Positions 34,353-43,392 of a stretch of DNA of 64,000 nt are shown in pieces. The DNA is taken from NCBI RefSeq assembly GCF_018614415.1, contig NZ_JAGGOO010000144.1:1-64000 (forward strand), read 5' to 3'. Numbering within the stretch: position 1 is the first letter of the stretch; each line of letters opens with the position of its first letter. The position numbers and the translations under genes are program-made. The notes under the pieces are model-generated. The model saw only the letters and a program-made list of their open reading frames with translations, did no database searches and had not been told where the DNA came from. Source of the stretch: Streptomyces sp. ISL-12 (lineage in GTDB: Bacteria; Actinomycetota; Actinomycetes; Streptomycetales; Streptomycetaceae).

Positions 34353-37121
34353 TCAGGAAGCGGAGGACGTACTCCCCGCTGACTTCGTTCCGGCCACCGG
34401 AAGCACGTACTCACCGGCGAGACGCGCCCAGTGCAGCGGGAGAGGCCGGGCAAGCGGCGGGTAGTCGTCGTGGTAACGCAGCTGGTGCGTGAGCGTCGCC
34501 CACTCCGCCGGCCGGTCGGGCGGGTCACCCGCACGCCCCGAGTCCGTCAGCGCCTTCTCCGACAGACAGCCGAGCACGGTGATCTCCAGTTGCCCGGGGT
34601 TCCACGCGGTCTTCCCGGGCGCTGTCCGGCCCTGTGCCGTGGGCACCAGCTTCATGAGCCCCTTCGGCAGTTTCGCCACCGTGTGCGGCTTCGAGGTCGT
34701 ACTCGCGAAGACACGGCCCTCCGTATCCGCCGTCCCCCACACACCCTCGGCGAAGCCGACCCCGTCCTCGGTGTCGTGGGCGTACCACTCCGCCACTTCA
34801 CCCCGGGCGTTGGCGTCCCGTACGAGCACCACCCGCAGGTCGTGGCCGTAGAGCGTGTGCCGCTGGGCGGGTTCGGCCCCGAAGCCGAGCGTGTCGCGGT
34901 CCAGTGCGCCGTTGCGCAGGCCAGGCCAGCACTGGCGCAGATTGCCGGCGTCCGCCAGCAGCAGCGTCGGGCGGTCGCGGAGCTGGAAGAGCAGTGCCCG
35001 GATCTGCCGCTCGGTCTCCCGCTGCCTGTCCTGCTCCACGCCCGGGCGGGCAGCGGGCCGGGATCCTCCCGGGGCTGCCGAGTCATCGACGAGCTTCCCC
35101 GTGCCGGTCTCCTTCCCGCCGCTCGCCGCCGGTTCCCGTGCCTGGGAGAGCAGCAGCAACAGCTTCGGATACGGCACCCATTCGGCTCGTTCTGCGTCCC
35201 ACCCCTCGATGATGCCCGGTCCATCCCCGGGGCGCACCCGCACCGCCACCAGCCGGTGGACGGGGCATCGCGTGGGCCCCTTCCTGGTGTGGCGTACGAG
35301 CCAGAGCGCCGCGTACTGAAGGTCGCCCGGAATGCCGGCTCCCACCCGATGGGCGGGCGGGCTGATCGCGCCCAGCTGCCGGAAGGCGTCCAGCCAGGTC
35401 CACCTGGCCCGGTGTTCCAGAGCGCTGACGGTGTCGTCGGGCGAGTTCACGAACTGGGTCAGCCGTCCCTGCCGTGCCCAGGCGATGCGCAGCGCGTGCT
35501 TGGGGTCGGAGTCCGGGACGGCGGCGAAGCGCTCCTTGCCGGCGATCTCCGTGATCACGACTCCGGCCCCGCCGAGGAGCGGGTCCGCCCGGTCCGCCAC
35601 GAGCCCGCAGCGCCCTTCGATGGCCTCGGCCAGCCGGACGGCCCTGAGGCGCCCGCGGGCTCGGGGGGTCGGCAGGGCCTCGGCCAAGGGTCCCGCGGGC
35701 CGGGCCCGGACGCGGATGTCGACCCCCTCGCACTGCCACTGCCAGGTCTCCCCGTCGGCCGACGGCACTTGCTGCCCGGCGGGAAGACCAATGAGCTTGG
35801 GCAGCTCGGCGAGCAGCGCCGCACGGGTTTCCGGGGACTGCCAGAAGACGTCGATCTCCAGAGGGCGACCGTTCAGTGCGCGGGTCAGCGCCGCCCGCCG
35901 TTGCAGAGCCAGCTGGGCGTCGCGGACGCCCGGGACGCGTCCGGCGCCGGAACGGGGCAGCAGGGAGGGTGTGTTGCTCCGGGAGACGCGCGTGAGGTCG
36001 GGAACCCGGGTCAGCAGGGGGCGCAGCCCTTCCTCGACCCAGGCGTCCAGATCCGCCCGCTCCCGTGGCATCAGCCCGGGTCCGACCTCGTGCGGGCCGA
36101 TCGACGGGTGGTAGACGATGCCGGCGGCCACGTCCCCGAAACCGTTGATCCAGCGTTCGGGGTCGGAGAGAAGCGCTTCGGGCCGGGGATAGTTGCGCAC
36201 GATGTCCAGCTCGGGCACGAGCGGTGCGGGGCTGTGCCGGCGCCAGGCCAGTTCCTTCGACCGCCGGTCGTAGCCCAGCGTGTTCACCATCAGCCGGTGG
36301 CCCCGGTCCGGCCCTTCCGGCCACGGCAGTGGAGCGTCGAGCAGGACGGTCGTACCGCCGAGCTGGTGGGGGCGGACGTCCAGTCGGGTGGCCCACCGGC
36401 GTACCTGGGTGGACACATGGACGCGGAACCGCGGGGCGAACGGCACGGTGTGGACGGTGATGGTGAGGCAGGCCGAGTAGTACCAGGTCTGCCGTCGGCG
36501 CTCGTATCGCTGAGGCGGCCAGGAGACAAGTCGCGCGCCGTCACCCGAGCTCTCGACGCGGAAGTGGAGTGTGGTGCCGCCCGTGCGGAACGTCCGGGCG
36601 GCCAGCCGGAAGGCGATCCACTCGGGCAGCAGGCTGTAGAGCCGCGCGGCGGGTTCGGCGGTTCCGCCCGCCGAGAGCACGCTCTCGGCGAGGTCGACCG
36701 GTTCCGTCTCCCAGTGGGGAAGACGTACCGTCTCGGCCGGGTCACCGGAGCGGAGCCTCTCCTCGAGATCGGCGCCCTCCGAGTCGTCGTCCTCCCGGTG
36801 CATGCCCGCCGCCCAAGCTCCTACCACCGGGGCCAGCACGTCCGGCGGGACGGCTTCCCGCGCGTAGAGCCACGGCAGACGGCCATCCGTCCCGGCGTTG
36901 CGGCCGGTCGCGATGACGCCTGGCGCCATCGCCTGGAGCAGGGAGTTGAGCCTGCGCACGGGGAGCCGGTGGGGGTGGACGGAGTTCTTGTCCGCCTCGG
37001 CATGCATCCCGGTGAGCTCGGCGTGCAGGTCCTCGCCGAGCCGCAGCACTTTCATCTCCTCCCGCCAGGGTCCGTGGAGCGGGTCGGGTTCGTAGGCCGC
37101 GACGCGAATGTGGTGGTACAC
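34353..37121 (-). CDS. pPIWI_RE protein (prokaryotic PIWI, RE family)
   Basis: 922 residues. The C-terminal 250 residues carry an RNase H-like PIWI module of the pPIWI_RE family: LLLADAGNLRQCWPGLRNG with a likely first catalytic Asp at about 724, VRDANARGEVAEWY near 768-776 and YHDDYPPLARPLPLHWA near 883-899 with a third acidic position. The large N-terminal part should hold the MID-like and accessory modules. The family was described as the core of a predicted three-gene defence system against plasmids and viruses, with a DinG-type helicase and a nuclease, which is exactly the setting here. The start is GTG 37121, seven bases after AGGAGG. The helicase gene ends 31 bases upstream. Confidence 0.82.
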   Translation of the reverse strand: MYHHIRVAAYEPDPLHGPWREEMKVLRLGEDLHAELTGMHAEADKNSVHPHRLPVRRLNSLLQAMAPGVIATGRNAGTDGRLPWLYAREAVPPDVLAPVVGAWAAGMHREDDDSEGADLEERLRSGDPAETVRLPHWETEPVDLAESVLSAGGTAEPAARLYSLLPEWIAFRLAARTFRTGGTTLHFRVESSGDGARLVSWPPQRYERRRQTWYYSACLTITVHTVPFAPRFRVHVSTQVRRWATRLDVRPHQLGGTTVLLDAPLPWPEGPDRGHRLMVNTLGYDRRSKELAWRRHSPAPLVPELDIVRNYPRPEALLSDPERWINGFGDVAAGIVYHPSIGPHEVGPGLMPRERADLDAWVEEGLRPLLTRVPDLTRVSRSNTPSLLPRSGAGRVPGVRDAQLALQRRAALTRALNGRPLEIDVFWQSPETRAALLAELPKLIGLPAGQQVPSADGETWQWQCEGVDIRVRARPAGPLAEALPTPRARGRLRAVRLAEAIEGRCGLVADRADPLLGGAGVVITEIAGKERFAAVPDSDPKHALRIAWARQGRLTQFVNSPDDTVSALEHRARWTWLDAFRQLGAISPPAHRVGAGIPGDLQYAALWLVRHTRKGPTRCPVHRLVAVRVRPGDGPGIIEGWDAERAEWVPYPKLLLLLSQAREPAASGGKETGTGKLVDDSAAPGGSRPAARPGVEQDRQRETERQIRALLFQLRDRPTLLLADAGNLRQCWPGLRNGALDRDTLGFGAEPAQRHTLYGHDLRVVLVRDANARGEVAEWYAHDTEDGVGFAEGVWGTADTEGRVFASTTSKPHTVAKLPKGLMKLVPTAQGRTAPGKTAWNPGQLEITVLGCLSEKALTDSGRAGDPPDRPAEWATLTHQLRYHDDYPPLARPLPLHWARLAGEYVLPVAGTKSAGSTSSAS

Positions 37122-37152
37122 GGAATTACCTCCTGCGACAGGGGTTCGGCGC

Positions 37153-40100
37153 TTACGGGTGGGCGGGTACGGCGGCGAGCAGGCGGGTGAGCATGCTGCG
37201 CAGTGGCGCGTACAGGGCGCGGACGATGAACTGCTCCTCCGCGGTCGTCGTGCCGCCGTCGAAATACGGGTCCAGGACGGCGAGGACGCTGTGCAGCAGA
37301 CTGGATTCGGGGGTGTCGGGCCGCGCCGGTACGGCGCCGCGGTTGGGGGCGAAGGCGGCGTCGACGAAGACCACCCGGGCCGGTACGCCACCGCGCACCA
37401 GTCGCCCGATCACCTGCCACAACAGGACCAGCATGTCCCAGGTGACCTGTTCCCGTACATCGTCGTCGAGACGGCTCCACGCCATCGAACGGGCAAGTAC
37501 CTGGTACCAGTACGAACGGGCGAGGCGGCGGAACTCCTCCGCTCCTTCCTCGACGGTGGGTTTTCCCTGTACCAGGGTGGCGAAGTCACCGCCGGTGACG
37601 GCGCGGACGACCCAGTCGTTGACGGCATTGACGGCCAGGTGGAGGTCCTCTGGGTGCGGATGGGGCCGTGCCAGGAAGTAGACCGTGCCGATGGCCGCCT
37701 CGTCGTCCTCGTTGAGGATGTTGTGGCCGCGTTCCAGCGCGAGCAGGGGCGCCACCAGGATGTCCGCCTCGAGGTCCTTCAGGTGCTCGACGTCGCCCCG
37801 GCGCAGTGATCGGGCGTGGTAGGCGGACGGCGCCTCGTCCTCCGCGGTGATCTCCTCGTCGTCCGACACCAGGCACAGCACCTTGTTGCGCCAGCGGACG
37901 TTGAGGTTGTGCAGTGTGTCGGCCACCACACGTGCCTCGGCATAGCTGCCGACCAGCAGAAGGATCTGGTCGCGCCCTGGAGGAAGAGAGAGCAACTCCT
38001 GTTGGAGCGGACCGCCTTCAGTGACCTCGTACTCGTCTCCGCCCTCACCTAGATGGCACGCGATGCGGCGCAACTTCTCCGGGCGGTCGTCCGGATGGGT
38101 TCCCGACATGCGCAGTTTCTCGTCGCCGTCGTCGATGAACTCGAAGCGCATGGAGCTCTCGTTGGCGATGCGTTCGGTCACCTCGGCCGGCGGTTCGATG
38201 ACCACACCGACCGGGACGCAGACGTGGTAGCGGCTGGACGCGCCCGCCCAGCTGCTGCCCGACATGAGCAGCAAGTGGGCACCGGGCCTGCCGTCGACGG
38301 AGGTGAGACCGGGGATGGCGCGCAGCAGCTCACGTCCGACGCCGCTGCACCGGAAGAAGGTCAGTTCGCCACTGCGGACTCCGCCCTTGTCCTCACCCGG
38401 GACCCGGAACTGGAAGCCGAGCACATTGCCCATCGGGGCCTCGGGCACCATCGGGCCGTAGTCGAGCGGTCGGCGGTACATCGTGTTGAAGCCCAGGCTG
38501 AGGGCGGCCTCGACGCGGGGCCACATGGCGTTGATCATGGCGAGCCGTGGTTCCAGGGCGCTGAGCAACAGTGTGAACTCGAAGCGCTCCGCGAGTTGCT
38601 TCCGCCATTCCTCGGGAGTCTGGGGCGGAGGCTTGGGCTTCCTGCGGCGTCCGCGCTTCTTCTCCTGTTCCTCCTCCTCGCGCCGCCACTCGTCGTACGC
38701 CTCTTGGTACTTCCGCTGCCGGGCAGCCATGTACTTCGGGTCGATGGCGAAGACCTCGTCCATGACCTCGGTGAGGCGGCGCCGGGTGTTCTCCGGGTTG
38801 CCGGTGTGGAGCAGTTCGTTGAGGAGTGCGGTCAGCCGGCTGAAGTCCTCCTCCGTCCTACGGTGACGGTCACCGAAGGGGTTGTCCCGGAACGCGTCGA
38901 GCAGTTTCCCGAGAGCCTCGCGGGGGGCGTGATGAGGGTGGTTCCGACCGCTGTCGTCGGGGAGTTCGTAGCGTTCGTCGAGGAGCCCCAGCTGGAGCGT
39001 CCAGGCGCTGAAGTAGCCCGTCCGCACCCACTTGCGCAGCTCGTACCCGGCGACGAGCATCGCGTACAGCCGGTCGGTGGCCGCGCCCGCGGTGTTGAGG
39101 GCGGCGGCGAAGGTCTCGACGTCCCGTTCGGAGAGCTGGGTGCGTCCGCCGGCCGCGAGTTCGCGGATCTTGTGCCGGCTCAGCTGGTCGATGAGGCCCT
39201 TGTCCTCGTCGCTGGCGAGGACCACGGCGGGTGCGAAAGTCCGGTCGAGCTGCATCTGGACACGGTCGGCCTCGTCGATGATCACGAGGTCACTACGGCG
39301 GCAGGCGAGTTCGAGGAAGCGGATGCGCTCGCCGTTCTGGGCGCGGGGCGGCTCGGCGTCGATCAGCCCGGCCGGCGTGGCCACCCAGATCAGGGCGCCG
39401 ACCAAGGTGCGAGCTCCGTGATGACGGGGACAGGCGGACCAGTACGGGCAGCTCGTCACCCTCTTCTGCCACGCGGAGTGCCGTCCGTCGCTCGGGTCAC
39501 GCCGCAGGGCCGAGGGGGGTCGGAGCCGGGAGCAGGGTGCCTCACCGTAGGCGAGTGGTTCGGTCGTCGACGTGGCGCCCTGCCGTCTGACGTTGAGCAG
39601 GCAGGACGTGCCGAGGTAGGCGAAGGCGGGGTCGTCGTGGGCGAGCAGTCGGTGCTCGCCCCGGCCCGCCAGCCGACGGTGCAACCGCTGGGCGTGCCGC
39701 TCACGGCCCGAGGAGCCGAGCACGGGTGCGGCGGCGCCGTCGGTGTAGAGGTCGTAGAGCCGGACGAGCTTCAGCACCTCCGCGACATCGGTGACGACGA
39801 TGGTGGTGCGCTTGCCCAGCTTGGCGAGATGGACGGCGATGATGTCGCGCAGTGTGCTCTTGCCGGCGCCGACGATGCCGAGCAGGTGCTGGATGCCATC
39901 GACCGTGAAGGCGAAGTCCTCGTCCTTCTTCGCCTTGTGGAAGGTTCCGTTCTCCTTGGTGGACAGGTCGAACGACCGTAGCCGCTCCAGCCACCGTGGT
40001 GCCCGGTCCTTGCCGGAGCGAGCGTGCTGGGCGTCCATCTCCGCCGCTGTGCGCTCCAGGTCCTCCCTGGTGAAGACCAAGGGCTCGCCGCCGCCGGCCG

Positions 40101-40662
40101 GTTCCAGGTCCATGTCGTGGGCGACGAGGGGGATGCGGGGGACCGGCGGCAGGTCGACGACGGCCATGGTGCGACTGACGGGGAAGGCGTGCGGGCCCTG
40201 ACCTGCGACCGGCAGGCGCCTGCCCGCCAGCGGCGGTGCGGCACGCAGCAGTTGCTCGTAGACGGAGAAACGGTCGCCGGCGACGGAGAGGTCGTGGCGG
40301 GCAGCGGGTGTCTCGGCGTCCGGTACGTCGTAGGCGCGCACCCTGGGGTCGAACCTCTGGTAGGTGTCCAGCGCCTCGAGCCAGGTACGGCTCCGGCGCA
40401 GCGTCCACAGCGAGTACCTGGCGATACGCAGGGTCTTCGCCGCATCGGATGGCAGCGGTGCCCGGTGCGCCTCGGCGAACCCGTACCCGCTGAACAGCAC
40501 CCAGGCGCTGCCCGCGGGGCTGCCCGGCATCATCTTCTGCTGGAGGTACAGGCCGAGTTCGACCTGGCAGAGGGCTTCCAGCGCGGGCTGGGGCACGGAG
40601 GACCCCAGAAATGCTTTGAGCGCGTTGAACACGTCGGTCAACGGCGGGGTGAGGCTACGCAT
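37153..40662 (-). CDS. DinG/XPD-like Fe-S superfamily 2 helicase of pPIWI_RE system
   Basis: 1169 residues. Walker A is GIVGAGKST (Lys268) and the DEAD box is VIIDEADRVQ (463-466). Between them lie four cysteines, Cys354, Cys377, Cys405 and Cys411, placed like the Fe-S cluster ligands of XPD/DinG helicases. Motif VI is WQVIGRLVRGG near residue 1095. A 250-residue N-terminal extension precedes the motor, and a Lys/Arg/Glu-rich coiled segment lies near 660-700. It probably unwinds target DNA or an RNA-DNA hybrid for the PIWI protein. ATG 40662 lies inside the end of the preceding gene (8-base overlap), so translation is coupled. Confidence 0.85.
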   Translation of the reverse strand: MRSLTPPLTDVFNALKAFLGSSVPQPALEALCQVELGLYLQQKMMPGSPAGSAWVLFSGYGFAEAHRAPLPSDAAKTLRIARYSLWTLRRSRTWLEALDTYQRFDPRVRAYDVPDAETPAARHDLSVAGDRFSVYEQLLRAAPPLAGRRLPVAGQGPHAFPVSRTMAVVDLPPVPRIPLVAHDMDLEPAGGGEPLVFTREDLERTAAEMDAQHARSGKDRAPRWLERLRSFDLSTKENGTFHKAKKDEDFAFTVDGIQHLLGIVGAGKSTLRDIIAVHLAKLGKRTTIVVTDVAEVLKLVRLYDLYTDGAAAPVLGSSGRERHAQRLHRRLAGRGEHRLLAHDDPAFAYLGTSCLLNVRRQGATSTTEPLAYGEAPCSRLRPPSALRRDPSDGRHSAWQKRVTSCPYWSACPRHHGARTLVGALIWVATPAGLIDAEPPRAQNGERIRFLELACRRSDLVIIDEADRVQMQLDRTFAPAVVLASDEDKGLIDQLSRHKIRELAAGGRTQLSERDVETFAAALNTAGAATDRLYAMLVAGYELRKWVRTGYFSAWTLQLGLLDERYELPDDSGRNHPHHAPREALGKLLDAFRDNPFGDRHRRTEEDFSRLTALLNELLHTGNPENTRRRLTEVMDEVFAIDPKYMAARQRKYQEAYDEWRREEEEQEKKRGRRRKPKPPPQTPEEWRKQLAERFEFTLLLSALEPRLAMINAMWPRVEAALSLGFNTMYRRPLDYGPMVPEAPMGNVLGFQFRVPGEDKGGVRSGELTFFRCSGVGRELLRAIPGLTSVDGRPGAHLLLMSGSSWAGASSRYHVCVPVGVVIEPPAEVTERIANESSMRFEFIDDGDEKLRMSGTHPDDRPEKLRRIACHLGEGGDEYEVTEGGPLQQELLSLPPGRDQILLLVGSYAEARVVADTLHNLNVRWRNKVLCLVSDDEEITAEDEAPSAYHARSLRRGDVEHLKDLEADILVAPLLALERGHNILNEDDEAAIGTVYFLARPHPHPEDLHLAVNAVNDWVVRAVTGGDFATLVQGKPTVEEGAEEFRRLARSYWYQVLARSMAWSRLDDDVREQVTWDMLVLLWQVIGRLVRGGVPARVVFVDAAFAPNRGAVPARPDTPESSLLHSVLAVLDPYFDGGTTTAEEQFIVRALYAPLRSMLTRLLAAVPAHP

Positions 40663-41800
40663 CGTCCTTCTCCTCTCGCCGGGCCCGTCCCAGGTCGGGC
40701 ACGAGATCCATGGGGGTGGTGAGCACCAGCCGGTCCCTCAGGAGCGCGGGAAGGGCGTAGGTGCAGGCCTGCCGGTAGCCGTCCCGTCCGGCGAGCGCGT
40801 CAGGGACCACGACGAGGGTGCGGTCCGCGAGGGGTGTGTTGTCGGTGAGATGGGCTGCGAGGAGCGCCGGCTGCAAGCGGTCGTACACCTGGATGTCCAC
40901 GATGCGGGGGCCGGTGTCCCTGAGCCGGTAGGCGGGCAGAAGACCGGCCAGGGTCTCGTACGCGACTCCGGCGCGCTCCAGTGCCTCCCGGGCGGCTTCG
41001 TCGGTGCGGTGCGGCAGTACGAGGTACCACCGCAGCGAGCGCTGCAGGATCCACGCCTGGTCCGGCTCACGGATAAGCCGCGGAGGGGCATCGCGCGGGC
41101 AGTCCTCCCCCTCGCACCAGACTTCCGCGCCGGTGCCGGACGGTCCGGGTACGGGCACGGCACTGTCCCGGGGCAGCGCGGGGAGCCTGCACGAGGGGCA
41201 GTACAGGAAGTCTCCGTCGACGAGCAGGAACTCGGGCAACGGACCGTAGAGGCTCTTGACCCGGCTCCAGACGGCCCTGTTCCAACCCGGCGCGAAGCGG
41301 TCCTGCTGGTGGACGACCGGGTGACGCGCCAGGAACGCCCTGCACTGCCGGTAGCGCTCCTCCGTTCCACTCTGCGCGTGCAGGTCCCCGAGGAGCGCGC
41401 GGGCGTGGCCCGCCACGCCTCCGTCCGGTCCGTGCGAGGCCACCTCGAGACACGACCGGGTCGGCATCCGGCCGACCCGGTGCACCAGCGTGGTGCCCGG
41501 CGAGACCAGGGAGGAGGGGACCGCGAAGAGTGGGTCGTCGGACGGCCTGGTCCGGCACCACTCCCACAGCTCCGGAAGACTTCTCGGCGGCGCCTCCCCC
41601 GTATCGAGGCAGCGCATCACCGTGTGATCCAGCGCCCGCTGGGCGAGGCCGGGATAGGGCAGGGTGAAGGAGCGGAGCCCTTGGACCTCGGAGAGAGCCG
41701 CCACCATGCGGGCGAGTTCGCCGAAGAGGTCGCTGCCCACGCCCTCGGGCGCCTCGCCGGCGTCCGGCCGATTGGCCCGGCCGGCCGACCCCGCCCTCAT
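40655..41800 (-). CDS. pPIWI_RE-associated nuclease-like protein with zinc ribbon
   Basis: 381 residues. A four-cysteine zinc ribbon is visible (Cys201 and Cys204 in YCPSCRL, Cys229 and Cys234 in WCEGEDCP). Further on, IVDIQVYDRLQPALLAAHL (300-318) sits where the restriction-endonuclease-like core of pPIWI_RE-associated nucleases would carry its acidic residue. A Gln occupies the place where I would look for the catalytic Lys, so activity is uncertain. Identification rests mainly on this pattern and on the gene order. The start ATG 41800 overlaps the stop of the next gene as ATGA. Confidence 0.65.
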   Translation of the reverse strand: MRAGSAGRANRPDAGEAPEGVGSDLFGELARMVAALSEVQGLRSFTLPYPGLAQRALDHTVMRCLDTGEAPPRSLPELWEWCRTRPSDDPLFAVPSSLVSPGTTLVHRVGRMPTRSCLEVASHGPDGGVAGHARALLGDLHAQSGTEERYRQCRAFLARHPVVHQQDRFAPGWNRAVWSRVKSLYGPLPEFLLVDGDFLYCPSCRLPALPRDSAVPVPGPSGTGAEVWCEGEDCPRDAPPRLIREPDQAWILQRSLRWYLVLPHRTDEAAREALERAGVAYETLAGLLPAYRLRDTGPRIVDIQVYDRLQPALLAAHLTDNTPLADRTLVVVPDALAGRDGYRQACTYALPALLRDRLVLTTPMDLVPDLGRARREEKDDA

Positions 41801-43359
41801 GCCGCGGCCGCGCTGACGGACGACGCCGTGCACCAGCGGGCCACTTCGCACCGCTCGCAGGAGCGTCCGGGCCGGGCCGCGTACTGGTCGTCCCCGTGCC
41901 AGTCGGCCACCATCGCCCGCAGTACCTTCTCGGCGGTGACCCGATTGGCCGGGGCGAAGGGATCGATGATCTCCAGGTCGGCGCCGCCGGGGCGCAGCAC
42001 CTCCAGCTCGACCCGCGCGCGGAACGGATCACCGCCCAGGTCACCGCGGGCGATCAGCACGACGGCCAGGGCCAACTGCGGATAACACTCCAGCAGGGGG
42101 CGGTCGGACCGCCGATCGGTGACGGAGGTCTTGGTCTCGCGCCACACCCATGACCCGGCATCCCGGTAGAGCAGGTCGGGCGCGGCCAGGACCACCACGT
42201 CGGCGGCTGTGTCGTGCCGCACCACCCGGGGCTCGGTCCGCACATCCGTACCGTCCCCGACGTACCGCAGCGGACAGACCGCGGCGTGCCGCCGCAACAG
42301 CAGGGCGCCGAGTGCGCGTTCGTGTGCGGGCAGGTCGAATCCCTCCGGTACCCACTCCTCGGGGACCTCGACCGTGCAGGGCCGAGGCGATCCGTGGGCG
42401 TGCCGTTCGGCGAGGTAGGCGTGCAGCGCCCGGCCGCGCTCGGCCGTCACCTCGCGTTCGACGGAATCCGCCGTGGGCAGGTGCAGCCGGCGCATATGGT
42501 CACGCGCCGGGCAGGCTCGGTAGGCCCGCCCGTTGGTGACCGACCAGGTGCGGCGGGGCCGGTCGTGCGCCTCGATGCCCAGCAGTCCGGGCGCTGTGCG
42601 CAGGGCCGGGCACACCGACAGGTAGGGGCATCCGCCACAGGCGGATCCCGGGCGGTATTCCCGTCCGTCCAGTACGCCGGCCAGGGCAGCGGGGCCGTGT
42701 TCGCGGTACCGGACGCGCGCCTCTTCCCGGCTTCCCGCGAAGAGTTCCCGCGTACGGCCGTCGAAGAGCGCGAACTCCACGATCCGTACGTGCTCCGGCG
42801 GTGGTCCGGGGGCGCCCTCGGCCAGCACCAGGGCGACGGCCGCGGTGAACCCCTCGGGCGGCAGGTCCCGCAGGCGGTGCACGGGCAGACGAAGTTCGCG
42901 GTAGGCACCGTCCGGGGAGGCCACGCAGCGGCCCCACACGGTGAGGCGGTACTCCTGGGCGTCGCGCGAGTCGGGACCGGACGGCCGGTAGCGGTACGTC
43001 CACGGCTCGGGCACCTCGTGCAGGGGGCGTTCCGGGTCGAGGGGGAAGACCGCCTCGTACATCTTCACGCCGTGCTCCGACCAGGTCCGCAGACCGTCGT
43101 GCAGAGGCCCGGTACGTGTCCGGGGCGGGCGGCCGGCAGGCCCCGAACGGATGTCGCAGGCAGCCATGAAGGGACCCAGGGTGAAGTGCTCCAGCCGCTC
43201 ACGGCGGCGCGGTACGGGGTCGGCGGTGTGGTAACCGCGGGTCTTGAGAGCGTCAGCGGCGGGGCACCGGAACTCTCCCCCCCTGAACATTCCGGCGGAT
43301 ACCGTGATGACTTCGGAGGTGCGGGTCACCCCGTCGGGGGGCAGCCATGGCTGTGACAT
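41797..43359 (-). CDS. tandem Cas4-like Fe-S PD-(D/E)XK nuclease
   Basis: 520 residues. The C-terminal half (about 278-515) has the full RecB/Cas4 pattern: Cys283, His313, Asp395 in APDLLY, Glu408 and Lys410 in RETKTS, Gln428 and Cys501/Cys504/Cys510 (CERCEVARWC). The N-terminal half repeats the cysteine pattern (Cys32, then Cys241/Cys244/Cys250 in CGGCPYLSVC) without an obvious D/ExK site. It therefore looks like one active and one degenerate Cas4-like module in a single chain. It is the first gene of the four-gene pPIWI_RE operon. ATG 43359 follows GGAG by six bases; ATG 43371 is an alternative. A 5' exonuclease role in processing DNA is inference. Confidence 0.78.
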   Translation of the reverse strand: MSQPWLPPDGVTRTSEVITVSAGMFRGGEFRCPAADALKTRGYHTADPVPRRRERLEHFTLGPFMAACDIRSGPAGRPPRTRTGPLHDGLRTWSEHGVKMYEAVFPLDPERPLHEVPEPWTYRYRPSGPDSRDAQEYRLTVWGRCVASPDGAYRELRLPVHRLRDLPPEGFTAAVALVLAEGAPGPPPEHVRIVEFALFDGRTRELFAGSREEARVRYREHGPAALAGVLDGREYRPGSACGGCPYLSVCPALRTAPGLLGIEAHDRPRRTWSVTNGRAYRACPARDHMRRLHLPTADSVEREVTAERGRALHAYLAERHAHGSPRPCTVEVPEEWVPEGFDLPAHERALGALLLRRHAAVCPLRYVGDGTDVRTEPRVVRHDTAADVVVLAAPDLLYRDAGSWVWRETKTSVTDRRSDRPLLECYPQLALAVVLIARGDLGGDPFRARVELEVLRPGGADLEIIDPFAPANRVTAEKVLRAMVADWHGDDQYAARPGRSCERCEVARWCTASSVSAAAA

Positions 43360-43371
43360 TTCATGCTCCAT

Positions 43372-43383
43372 TTCCGTACGGAA
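43372..43383. promoter_or_regulatory. palindrome in the 33-bp divergent spacer
   Basis: TTCCGTACGGAA is a perfect 12-bp palindrome in the very short gap between the nuclease operon (leftward) and the kinase gene (rightward). Both promoters must overlap this spacer or the gene ends. It is a plausible operator for joint control, and it also overlaps the kinase ribosome-binding region. Confidence 0.45.
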
Positions 43384-43392
43384 GAAAGGTGG

